This document shows, piece by piece, positions 29,401 through 35,700 of a DNA stretch of 64,000 bases. Position numbers and translations under genes: made by a program. The stretch is from Brienomyrus brachyistius (taxonomy: Eukaryota > Chordata > Actinopteri > Osteoglossiformes > Mormyridae). The DNA lies in assembly GCF_023856365.1 (NCBI RefSeq), contig NC_064539.1:29353493-29417492 (forward strand). The letters run 5' to 3'. A model generated the notes under the pieces. The model made no database searches. It saw nothing but the letters and a program-made list of their open reading frames with translations, and was not told the origin of the DNA. The number at the start of each line of letters is the position of its first letter. Position 1 is the first letter of the stretch.

Positions 29401-32021
29401 AGATGCTCCTTCACACCAAACAGCAAAGGGAGACACGACAGTTTCTTGTTTGAGCCAGATCAGCACATCTGATCCAGACCCTACGCTTAGAGATTCTTTT
29501 TGATATTCTATAGGTTACAGAACATGAAACCAAACAGCTGTCCTGAGAGACAAACCAAAACAGGTTCAATTTTACAATTTAATTTCAGTATTTCAAAATT
29601 GTCGTGTTAGGCTAAACTTAGCTGAATACGGGGATTCTACTGTCACGCGACTGCAGGTTTGAATGGCCCCTCTGCTTTGCGTGTGTGTGGAGTCTGCATG
29701 TTCTCTCCATGTCATGTGGGCTTCCCCTGAGCACCCTGGTTGCAGCAGGGTGGGGACCCCAAGGTGCCCGTTAAGATGTCCGTAACGTGCAAATGTCTCG
29801 GTGGAACCTCACCAGCTTTGGGTTAGGGTTAGGGTTAGGGTTAGGGTGCTGCAACCAGTCCTGCACACGCTAATAAAAAGCAGCTTCTGAAGACTTCAGA
29901 CATACACTCACCACTGGAACCCGCACCCACTGCCTGTGTACAGCAGCTTGATTCCTTTGATTTCTGCACACTGACTGTTTATCTCCCTGAGCGATACTGC
30001 GAGTGTCAGAGCGCATGAGCGTTGGTGGGAAACACATTGCTGCTGCTCTCCATCACTAAGACTTCACATTTCTACATGTTTCCAGTCCGCGGGCTGCTAT
30101 TTCACATTCTCTGGTTGCACAGAAACTATTTCTCCCCCCATTTTTCTTATTTATCTCCCAGCTTGTGTGGCTACACTTAACTGCACAGCTGCCAAATGAC
30201 ATCTTCATGTATTTACCAACACGGATGAAATGCAGGATGAGATATATATTCAGAGATAATACAGAAATGCTTAGACCTACATACCACGTGTGAGGAAACC
30301 TAATAGGACAGCTGTGTACCTCCATACTAATCCTAACTCCATGGGCGTGCTGGTGATAGGGGGCCACACTGGTGCAAACCCGTCTGAGGGGTAGCAATGT
30401 TTGCTGCATCACAAGTACAGTGGGGCCAGGTAGAGGTGCTCCTGGCATTTGTAAAATGTACAACATCAGTGTCTTCATTCCCTTAGATGTTATACTGCTG
30501 AGTTCCACTCATTAAATCATTTTTACTTAAGGCTCCCTGAAGTCACTACATTTGAGGCTGTATACCGTTGGACGCTGTGTACCATTGGACACTGTGACAC
30601 TGTATACCATTGGACGCTGTGTACCATTGGACACTGTGTCACTATATACTGTTGGATGCTGTGCACTGTTGGATGCTGTGTACCATTGGAGGCTGTGTAC
30701 CGTTGGACACTGTGACACTGTATACCGTTGGATGCTGTGTACTGTTGGATGCTGTGTACCATTGAACACTGTGACACTGTATACCGTTGGATGCTGTGTA
30801 CTGTTGGATGCTGTATACCATTGAAGGCTACGTACCGTTGGACACTGTGACACTGTGTACTGTTGGATGCTGTGTACTGTTGGACACTGTGACACTGTAT
30901 ACTGTTGGATGCTGTGTACCATTGGAGGCTGTGTACCATTGGACACTGTGACACTGTATACTGTTGGATGCTGTGTACTGTTGGATGCTGTGTACTGTTG
31001 GACACTGTGACACTGTATACTGTTGGATGCTGTGTACCATTGGAGGCTGTGTACCATTGGACACTGTGACACTGTATACCGTTGGATGCTGTGTACTGTT
31101 GGATGCTGTATACCATTGAAGGCTACGTACCGTTGGACACTGTGACACTGTGTACTGTTGGATGCTGTGTACTGTTGGACACTGTGACACTGTATACCTT
31201 TGGATGCTGTGTACCATTGGAGGCTGTGTACCATTGGACACTGTGACACTGTATACTGTTGGATGCTGTGTACCATTGGACGCTGCGTACCGTTGGACAC
31301 TGTATACTGTTGGATGCTATGTACCACTGGACGCTGCGTACCGTTGGACACTGTGACACTGTATACTGTTGGATGCTGTGTACTGTTGAACACTGTATAC
31401 AGCTCTGAAGAATCTATAATGTTGCACAATGCGCACCTCTTCCATCAAGGCTTCTCAATTCCGGTCCTGGGGAGGCAGATTCCAACACAGCTTTCAGATT
31501 TCCCACAAACCTGGTAATTAGCTGATGAAAATGTATTTAAGCAGGAAAATCTGCACACTGTGTTGGAGTCTGCCCCCCAGGACCAGAACTGGGGAACCTT
31601 GCTTAGATAACATGAATATACACAAAAACCGGGTACTTACACTATTTAAGTGCTTTAAAAAATAATTTAAGATGTTAGAAGAGGCAATGAAAAAATATTT
31701 TGAGTTAAATGAACACAACTTTCACTTGAGACACTGGGTTCAACATCTGCTGTCCTGAACATATAAAACCACACTCAGAAAAATACTGATCAACGCGAAG
31801 TATTATAATTCTTTTGAGTCTCGTATCGAAGGAGACGATTGTTTAACTTTCGTCATGAGGACATCAATGTTTCCAAATAGACCGGGTAAGAAATAATAAC
31901 AGTTTAATAATAGTTTGTTATAAGCAAATAAACCTTCCGCTTGAGTCGAATCATTCATTTCGGATCTAACAGGACAAACTGGGAAAATACAAGAATCGAA
32001 AGGCATTACAATTACCTGCAT
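2361..32021 (-). CDS. kcnip3: kcnip3, Kv channel-interacting protein 3 (calsenilin/DREAM), long isoform, nine coding exons
   Basis: This is a neuronal calcium-sensor family gene. Its product binds Kv4 potassium channel amino termini, and in mammals also presenilin and DRE DNA sites. Coding exons in order are 32021-32016, 22061-21875, 7229-7105, 6781-6712, 6481-6411, 3560-3453, 3215-3111, 2659-2597 and 2408-2361. All have AG/GT borders and compatible phases, and they sum to 260 residues (mammalian KCNIP3 is 256). EF1 is degenerate (Cys-Pro-Ser-Gly), as in the whole family. EF2 ([11 protein letters not shown]), EF3 ([12 protein letters not shown]) and EF4 ([12 protein letters not shown]) look calcium-competent. 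The protein ends SMQLFENVI. The stretches [14 protein letters not shown] and [14 protein letters not shown] favour KCNIP3 over KCNIP1, 2 or 4. The amino-terminal CCLVKWIL block carries the Cys pair that is palmitoylated in mammals. A teleost a/b paralogue suffix cannot be assigned here. Identity is very secure; the 5' end of the second exon is less so. Confidence 0.95.
2597..2659 (-). CDS. kcnip3: kcnip3 exon: EF-hand 4
   Basis: A 63-base exon encoding [20 protein letters not shown] plus Lys. Acceptor TTCCAG, donor GAAAG|GTATCG. The EF4 ligands (Asp, Asn, Asp, Thr, Glu) are all present. Confidence 0.96.
3111..3215 (-). CDS. kcnip3: kcnip3 exon: EF3 exit helix to EF4 entry helix
   Basis: A 105-base, phase-0 exon encoding [20 protein letters not shown], then [15 protein letters not shown]. 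Acceptor GGCAG, donor [26 protein letters not shown] is the most KCNIP3-specific stretch (KCNIP1 and KCNIP4 read EMMDIVKAIYDMM or EMLDIMKAIYDMM). Confidence 0.97.
3453..3560 (-). CDS. kcnip3: kcnip3 exon: EF2-EF3 linker and EF-hand 3 loop
   Basis: A 108-base exon (36 codons, phase 0 at both ends) encoding [25 protein letters not shown] and the EF3 loop [11 protein letters not shown]. Acceptor TTGCAG, donor AAAGAG|GTGTGT. All EF3 calcium ligands are present. Confidence 0.97.
3677..4377. mobile_element. Non-autonomous hAT-like DNA element (MITE), about 700 bp
   Basis: The left end TGGTGCTTTTCCACTG..CAGGAACCGAGC and the inverted right end TGGTGCTTCTCCACTG..CAGGAACCAAGC are imperfect terminal inverted repeats of about 40 bp. 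No transposase frame lies inside. The TGGTGCTTTTCCACTG end is common in fish elements I would place in hAT, but I could not define a clean 8-bp target duplication. Confidence 0.65.
4990..6195 (-). mobile_element. Tc1-like DNA transposon (about 1.2 kb)
   Basis: Terminal inverted repeats are CTCACCGGCCACTATATTAG at the left and, on the other strand, CTCACCGGCCACTTTATTAG at the right (roughly 4990-5019 and 6166-6195). The element sits in a (TA)n tract, as expected for TA-targeting Tc1/mariner transposons, inside the kcnip3 intron between 3561 and 6410. It is one transposase gene with short flanks. Confidence 0.93.
5022..6059 (-). pseudogene. Tc1-type transposase with one premature stop
   Basis: The frame opens [20 protein letters not shown], with the helix-turn-helix stretch [18 protein letters not shown]. 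The DDE domain follows: Asp in VAWSDES, Asp in the [11 protein letters not shown] motif, and Glu in [12 protein letters not shown]. The reading frame is continuous over about 345 codons except for one in-frame TGA at 5583-5585, just after the first catalytic Asp. In related copies that position is an Arg (CGA), so a CpG-to-TpG transition is the likely cause. An in-frame ATG further upstream (6152) lies outside the usual transposase start. A near-intact frame points to a relatively young insertion. Confidence 0.93.
6411..6481 (-). CDS. kcnip3: kcnip3 exon: EF-hand 2
   Basis: A 71-base exon, acceptor TTACAG, donor TTTGAG|GTGAGA. It encodes [20 protein letters not shown] and then IRFE. Loop residues Asp-Asp-Ser-Ser..Glu fit an EF-hand; KChIP EF2 is usually a weak or Mg-preferring site. 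Confidence 0.96.
6712..6781 (-). CDS. kcnip3: kcnip3 exon: degenerate EF-hand 1
   Basis: A 70-base exon from acceptor AACAG to donor GGAG|GTGAGG. It encodes [23 protein letters not shown]. The Cys-Pro pair that disables calcium binding in EF1 across KChIP and NCS proteins is present. Confidence 0.96.
7105..7229 (-). CDS. kcnip3: kcnip3 first shared exon (start of core; pre-EF1)
   Basis: This 125-base exon enters in phase 1 (completing Asp) and ends in phase 0. It encodes [18 protein letters not shown], then [10 protein letters not shown] and [11 protein letters not shown]. It lies between acceptor CGCAG and donor AAT|GTAAGA. Both alternative amino-terminal exons end in the phase needed to join it. 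The family-typical QTKF..KELQ.LYRGFKN block is the start of the calcium-sensor fold. Confidence 0.95.
7546..7569 (+). repeat. G24 homopolymer
   Basis: A run of 24 G on the plus strand in a kcnip3 intron, about 320 bp upstream, in transcription terms, of the first shared exon. Confidence 0.95.
9030..9124 (-). mobile_element. 5'-truncated SINE tail, minus orientation
   Basis: (CCAT)n, then the reverse complement of the GGATAAGCGGTTTGG and CCCATTGCTTCCGGG block, ending abruptly after CGAGGCAGGG. This is a 5'-truncated retroposed copy of the family at 16282. Confidence 0.75.
9600..12457. repeat. 87-bp minisatellite, about 33 copies, in a kcnip3 intron
   Basis: A tandem array of an 87-base unit (GGGACCAATAAGGTAATGGG ... 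ATCATGGAGGGCGGGGTTAG ... CATCAGGCCC ... TAATGCAACT). Units differ mainly in one short block, which reads TTTCGGGCAT, TCCAGGCGT/TCTAGGCGT or TCCTGATGT. The TTTCGGG type fills most of 10755-12160, while the TGATG type and the AGGCG type are mixed at the left. Because 87 is divisible by 3 and the unit lacks stops in several frames, frames of 541 codons (plus) and about 1036 codons (minus) stay open. They are translations of the repeat. Every unit carries one GACCAATAAG (CCAAT box-like) site. Confidence 0.95.
12550..12695 (+). mobile_element. tRNA-derived SINE with the fish 3' core (GGATAAAAGCATCTGCTAA)
   Basis: GATCAGAAGGTTGCCGGTT resembles a B-box region, and the 3' end CTTTGGATAAAAGCATCTGC is the shared tail of many fish SINEs. 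Just beyond the 87-bp array. Confidence 0.65.
13051..13100. repeat. (CCAT)n microsatellite next to the transmembrane exon
   Basis: About 12 CCAT units, 53 bp downstream in transcription of the kcnip3 donor at 13152. Probably the relic tail of a minus-oriented SINE. Confidence 0.9.
13153..13240 (-). CDS. kcnip3: kcnip3 alternative first exon: transmembrane (KChIP3x/KIS-type) amino terminus
   Basis: An alternative amino terminus begins MEILTIG and carries about 14 hydrophobic residues ([11 protein letters not shown]), then [12 protein letters not shown]. This is the layout of the mammalian transmembrane KChIP amino termini (KChIP2x, KChIP3x, KChIP4a: Met-Glu, hydrophobic run, Lys-Gln-Phe-Gly/Leu-Ile-Glu/Asp-Pro). 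The donor GAAG|GTAAGG at 13152-13151 leaves phase 1, so it can join the exon at 7229 and yield a 225-residue protein. The start at 13240 has G at -3 and +4. The frame is open upstream to another ATG at 13402, which would add 54 residues without family resemblance, so I prefer 13240. In mammals such termini retain channels in the ER and remove fast inactivation. Confidence 0.85.
14707..14823. repeat. Short tandem array of about 17-18 bp (CTGACAGCACATAAC)
   Basis: About seven degenerate copies of ACTGACAGCACATAAC in the kcnip3 intron upstream of the transmembrane exon. Confidence 0.8.
16282..16656 (+). mobile_element. Full-length tRNA-headed SINE with (ATGG)n tail and 13-bp target duplication
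   Basis: The head contains a tRNA-like A box region (GTACTGGTTAGCATGG) and a B box (GGCTTCGAGTCTC, about 16353-16365). A long conserved body follows (TTGCATGTTCTCC, TTTCCTCCGGGTACTCCGG), then GGATAAGTGGTTTGGAAAATGG and GGAT repeats. It is bounded by the 13-bp duplication TAACACTGACTCA at 16269-16281 and 16657-16669, which shows LINE-mediated retroposition. The first 20 bases of the head are tandemly duplicated. Confidence 0.85.
20772..20809. repeat. (GGAT)n microsatellite with SINE tail remnant
   Basis: AAGGGTTTGGAAGATGG then nine ATGG units: a heavily 5'-truncated SINE copy. Confidence 0.85.
21681..21743. repeat. 12-bp repeat TCAGTACTCACC (about four copies) running into a C15 tract
   Basis: Four copies of TCAGTACTCACC followed by a run of 15 C (21729-21743), about 100 bp downstream in transcription of kcnip3 exon 2. 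Confidence 0.8.
21875..22061 (-). CDS. kcnip3: kcnip3 exon 2: cytosolic, Cys-Cys palmitoylation-type amino terminus
   Basis: The minus-strand frame reads DGSPLAG, then [19 protein letters not shown]. This matches the human KCNIP3 amino-terminal block ([19 protein letters not shown]). The donor ACAG|GTAGGG at 21874-21873 leaves phase 1, matching the shared exon at 7229. The best acceptor is CCAG just above 22061, giving 62 codons plus one base. A second acceptor at 22050-22051 would shorten the protein by four residues. The frame stays open upstream to 22181 and there is an internal Met at 21983, so an alternative start is possible. The two adjacent cysteines are membrane anchors in mammalian KChIP2/3. 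Confidence 0.85.
22994..23530. repeat. 48-bp minisatellite, about 11 copies
   Basis: The unit reads TGCATGTGTCTGTACTGCCC, TATATGTGTGTGTTCATACA, GGCGTGTT. It sits in a TG-rich region in the kcnip3 intron between exons 1 and 2. Its length is a multiple of 3, so open frames of about 200 codons appear on both strands; I regard them as non-coding. Confidence 0.9.
23667..23763. repeat. (GAGAG)n and (CA)n tracts
   Basis: A purine-only AGGAG repeat at 23667-23697, then (CA)n at 23741-23762. Confidence 0.85.
23846..23877 (+). repeat. Interstitial telomere-like (TTAGGG)n
   Basis: AGGGTTAGGGTTAGGGTTAG then one variant GGTTGGGG copy, inside the kcnip3 intron. Confidence 0.85.
23878..24284 (+). mobile_element. 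Teleost interspersed repeat ending in AAAGCGCTATATAAATGCAA
   Basis: About 400 bp, with the familiar blocks TGGCTGCTGTCGCATCATCC, TCTGTAAAGTGCTTTGGATG and CAAAGCGCTATATAAATGCA. This widespread vertebrate interspersed repeat is recognised by its tail. I am not sure of its formal family. Confidence 0.6.
25380..25620. repeat. 27-bp minisatellite, nine copies, with alternating unit types
   Basis: The unit is GACCCTGAACGCGTG then T(C/T)(C/T)CTCGTTGAA. Successive copies alternate between GTGTCTCTCG and GTGTCCCTCG over the middle six, giving a 54-bp higher-order period. Most units contain an ACGCGT site, so the array is CpG-dense. Confidence 0.9.
25740..30540. other. kcnip3 intron 1, middle part, no exon recognised
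   Basis: Unique AT-rich sequence with C20 (26207-26226), G17 (27478-27494) and a degenerate SINE-like segment (29640-29818). Confidence 0.6.
29820..29847 (+). repeat. Interstitial telomere-like (TTAGGG)n
   Basis: Four perfect GGGTTA copies at the end of a degenerate SINE-like segment (29640-29818). Confidence 0.85.
30546..31402. repeat. 17/25-bp compound minisatellite, about 860 bp
   Basis: Mixed units GGATGCTGTGTACTGTT (17 bp) and GGACACTGTGACACTGTA plus TACCGTT (25 bp, with an internal 8-bp ACACTGTG duplication). A larger block repeats with a spacing of 295 bp: the rare variant TTGAAGGCTACGTACCG is at 30821 and 31116. It lies about 600 bp inside the first intron of kcnip3. Confidence 0.9.
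31446..31601. repeat. Foldback (hairpin) element C
   Basis: The left arm CAAGGCTTCTCAATTCCGGT..CCAACACAG pairs with the right arm CTGTGTTGG..GGACCAGAACTGGGG.AACCTTG. The TTCCGGTCCTGG end resembles elements A and B, but the inner arms differ. Confidence 0.75.
32016..32021 (-). CDS. kcnip3: kcnip3 first coding exon (Met-Gln only), long isoform
   Basis: On the minus strand an ATG-CAG pair is followed at once by the donor GTAATT, at the edge of a CpG-rich block. Mammalian KCNIP3 begins Met-Gln-Pro. Joining this exon in phase 0 to an acceptor at 22062-22063 gives Met-Gln-Pro-Ile-Thr and then the conserved DGS motif. The coding part is only six bases; the rest of the exon is 5' UTR running up toward about 32.2 kb. 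The assignment rests on phase, homology at the first residues and the donor, not on transcript evidence. Confidence 0.7.
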
Positions 32022-32230
32022 TATGGGCTTCGCTGCGCCCCTGTGCGGAAAAGTGCCGTTTGCGCGTCCGGCGGCCGCTTTTCACTGTCAGTCCGGGAGA
32101 AGCGAGACGCTGCAGCCCCCGTACGACTGGAGGGAGAGTGAGAGAGTGAGCGAGAAAAGGGAACAACGGATGGATAGAGACGCGGAGGGAATCGCGGGAG
32201 GGCGTGCGGACGAGATGCCCTTCCTGCCTT
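32022..32230 (-). promoter_or_regulatory. CpG-rich block: probable kcnip3 long-isoform promoter and 5' UTR
   Basis: This stretch is far richer in CpG than its AT-rich surroundings. It includes a NotI-like GCGGCCGC and several GCG/CGC runs, and it abuts the Met-Gln exon. It fits an unmethylated vertebrate promoter island driving leftward transcription. No TATA box was seen, and the transcription start is not resolvable by eye. Confidence 0.6.
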
Positions 32231-35200
32231 CGATCCCAGCAAGATATTTATATAATGAAAACGTCTCTTCACATTATTTGGAGATTAGGTTATTGACGAC
32301 CTGAACAATGCCAGTGAGCTGATGGTCAGTCATTATCTGAATTACTCCAAACCAAATTCTTGTTAACTTTTTTTCTTTACATGACTAATAAATGCATGTA
32401 TTGGTTACATATTCCAAACGTAGAAACGATTTGAATTTTTTTCATCATATTTAGAATACTTTTTGTATAGCAATAATACTGCAATTAACAATGGACGGAG
32501 AGATAACAGTGAACACGTAGGGAAAATCCTCTGTTATCAGTGCAGCTGAAACAGTCCCGTGGTTTTTCCCGTGGTGTTACCGTGTCTTTAGAGTCTGCAG
32601 TTTAAGTCACAACAGCTACATAAAGCCAACAGCTGTGTCCCTTTAGAAATCGCATAAATGCCTCAAGAGGTGATCGTTTCTGTGGTTTATCATAAACCTG
32701 CTCTGCACGTGGTTCAGCTGCTGCGTGTGGTCGCATGTTGAAGATTTATTCAAAGGAGAAGTTATTAATAACCTATTTAATTCTTCAGAATCTTTTAATC
32801 TATAACATTTTGCGTGATGTAGGCAACCATGGTGAAATAACCTTTTTGACAAACCCAAAAACGAAGTTGCCATTTTAGCTCCATTGATTACTGGCTCATT
32901 AGATCAGCCAAATTATTCCTCTCTCCTGCCTTTCTTACATGTTCACTGAAGTACAAATACCTTCTTAGACTATGGTCTGGATCAGGGTCGCTTGTAACTG
33001 ATGGAAACACTGGGGGCTTCGTCAAGCTTACCTGAGGCTTGACTTCTTTTTTGAAGGAAGGCATCTGGCATCTGGGCTAAAAAGCTCGGGGTTAGGGTTA
33101 GAATGGTCCAGGCTACAGCCCCGCGTGATCGGACCTAACGACGCCCTCGGTCAGGATCTGTCCTAGGGGTCTCAACCCAACAAGCTACTCTTTTAGGAGA
33201 GTGAACCCAGGACTCGTCACTCTCATATACCCATCCAGCAAATGCCGGTCACTCACCTCGACTCACACAGGAAGCTGCTGCTGTTCCTGCCTTATGCTTA
33301 GAGATGGATGTAGGACATGGACTCCTTCCGTATCAGGACAGTCGACTCTACAGGAGCCTCAGCCAAACTCTCATTCACATTCGGTAAGGATGGTGAGGTT
33401 GAACTAGAATCAGGTTTCTTTGCAGGACAACGTGAATCATAGTAGGTGCAACAAAAATCGTCACTTTCTGGCCCAGCAGGATGTTATGATGATAAATGTC
33501 TCCCATCCATTTAGTGTCTCTTCACACCGAATCGGCTCAGTTCTGAGCTAAACCAAAGTGAGAATGTTGTACACGCCATAACAACCACTATAATTATATA
33601 ACAAATAAGTCTACAGTCCCGGGTATCATTCTCCAGTGAGGTGCAGTGAAATGTAGATGCCAGTTAAAGTTTCTCATGTAGTTTTACTTAAAGACCCAAG
33701 AAACACAAATTCCGGAATCACATTTCTTAGCAACCAGAAACACCCACAAATGGTGTGTGTTCAGTCAAAGGTCAAAGGCAGTAATTGTGGATTTAAGCAG
33801 TGAATAAAAATATTTGTTCGGAGAAGTTACAGCAGTGGAGATGCTTCCATCGATACGAACGGAATCCATTTACTTTAGACACAACTTAATTACTTCTCTT
33901 CTAAGTAGTACATTTCCGATGGGAATCAACCAGAGGAATGCCGGTGGTGTACCTTAAACGGGTGGAGCAGGAGGATTGGGGGGGGGGGGGGGGCTCGTCA
34001 CTATGGAAACTGTTGCTAGTGCCAAGGATGCAATTAATTTGCAAGGAGGTAGATGGAGAGGAAGACAGAAGAAATGTTGGGATAACATGCAGACCTAAGA
34101 GGGACAGTAAAGAAGAGAGAGAGAGGATGTCAAACGGAGGAGAGAAGAGCAAACGACAAAGTCTGAACGGAAGCTCATGTGGAAATAACTTTTCCAGAAC
34201 GATGCTGTAAGATGCAGCATCGAAGCGGGCAGCAAGCGAATCGAGTGGTCTGGGGGCAGGGAGAAGGAGCAGAGGCTGACTGAGGAGAGGTGAAGTGGGT
34301 AACAGATTCTTACAGAATCAGCATGGGCAAAGAAAAACAAACCAAAGTAATGCAGCATCATTTTTTATTTGTTTGTATGATATAACACTAGCATGGCCAG
34401 AGGGGGTTGGGCAGCCAGGTGATCTTGGACACCCATAGGTTATTATCCCCTCCATTTTTGGGAGGCTTTGGTTGGTTAGCTGGTTCGTTTATTCGTTCGT
34501 TCCTTCCTTCCTTCCTTCCTTCCTTCCTTGCAAAGCACCTCAATCCTGATCTTGCACTGCCATGTCTCTCATTCCACTGCTCTTCGCCCCATTCTCCCCC
34601 CGACCCAAGCGTCAGTCCCATTCCCTCGCAGATGTAGAACAAACATTTCACTGTGTTCCTCGGAACACATGTGACAATAAAACTGGGAACTTGGAGAAAC
34701 AGTCCGGTTCAGGGTCTGTGTGGAATTGCTGGAGGGAAATCGAAAGTCCAACTTTTTTAAGGACTGGGAATGAGGAAGAGGTGGATGACGATGTGCCTCA
34801 TTCGCTGACCTTGCCCTGCCCAAAAATGATCAGCACCCTTATTCTTACAAACAGAAAAGCAGACAATTCTAGGTGCTTGAACTCTGTGAGCATCTTTATA
34901 GACCTTTGTATGGAAAAATGTCTCTGTTATGATGGAACTACTGGCATCTGGTTTAAAATAATAAATCACCCAACGAGTAAACTAATTAGTTGCCTCCAAT
35001 ATGACCAATAAAATTACGTCCTTCATCCAATATGATCAATACAGCTACATGTTTCATCCAGAAGTTCAGTCCCTCTGTAGGTACGTACAGTAACTGCCTA
35101 CAGGTCCATCTCACACTCTCGGTCTATTTTTAGCAAATCCAGCTCCAGAACAAGCCACAGCCTGTGGTCCCCTGAGGACGGAGAGGTACCACAAGAATCC

Positions 35201-35634
35201 ATTGAATGCGTATGGGTTTGATGTGATACCATGAGTCTATGCTATGTAATTTTAAAAAGTTGCTCTTAGAATTTCGCTGTTATGTGCATTGGGTTCTCAT
35301 ATTACACATTCAAAACAACGAGATATGTATCTTCAAGTAAATTTTCTTTAAAAGAGTTTTTCTTTGCATATCCAGTTATGACAGGAGTGTGGTAGAGGGC
35401 CACAGACAAGCTGAGCTGTATATTGACCAGCTAAACATATATCAATTATCTGTGCCTCTGATCTGGGCTCCAAACATGAAGACTTCAACATCTAAAGGCG
35501 ACTGTCAATGCTGTACCAACTACAAAGGGGAAAGATGACAGAAAAATTGTTCTAAAAAATTTAAAAGGTGAGAAGAGAGTGTCTCGTTTTTAATCAGCAA
35601 GCAATGTCACAAATAACTAAATAAATCAACTTAC
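32231..35634. other. Intergenic, upstream of kcnip3
   Basis: No recognisable gene. G16 at 33978-33993, the (CCTT)n tract and the retroposon tail at 34550-34693. Confidence 0.55.
34550..34693 (+). mobile_element. 3' fragment of a retroposon (TTTCACTGTGTTCC..GTGACAATAAAAC)
   Basis: The CTTGCACTGC ... ACATTTCACTGTGTTCCTCG ... ACATGTGACAATAAAACTGG tail is a recurrent vertebrate retroposon 3' end. A (CCTT)n tract (34499-34529) precedes it. Confidence 0.45.
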
Positions 35635-35700
35635 CGAAGAAGATTATCTCCCTGTCGTCTTCTGCAATCCTCCTATTGACGACTGTAATTAATGGGTCAG
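35635..35700 (-). other. Orphan exon-like island, 66 bp, phase 1-1
   Basis: On the minus strand, a good acceptor (CTCTTCCCAG) and a consensus donor (TTCG|GTAAGT) bound 66 bases. Only one frame is open, reading DPLITVVNRRIAEDDREIIF plus Phe. Both ends are phase 1. I do not recognise the peptide. It could be an unannotated 5' exon of kcnip3 (the phase would fit the shared exon at 7229), an exon of an unknown leftward gene, or chance. Confidence 0.25.

Noticed and set aside
30523..31429. A 300-codon minus-strand ORF (Ser/Thr/Gln-rich)
   Set aside because: Product of the 17/25-bp compound minisatellite, with equivalent frames elsewhere in the same DNA.
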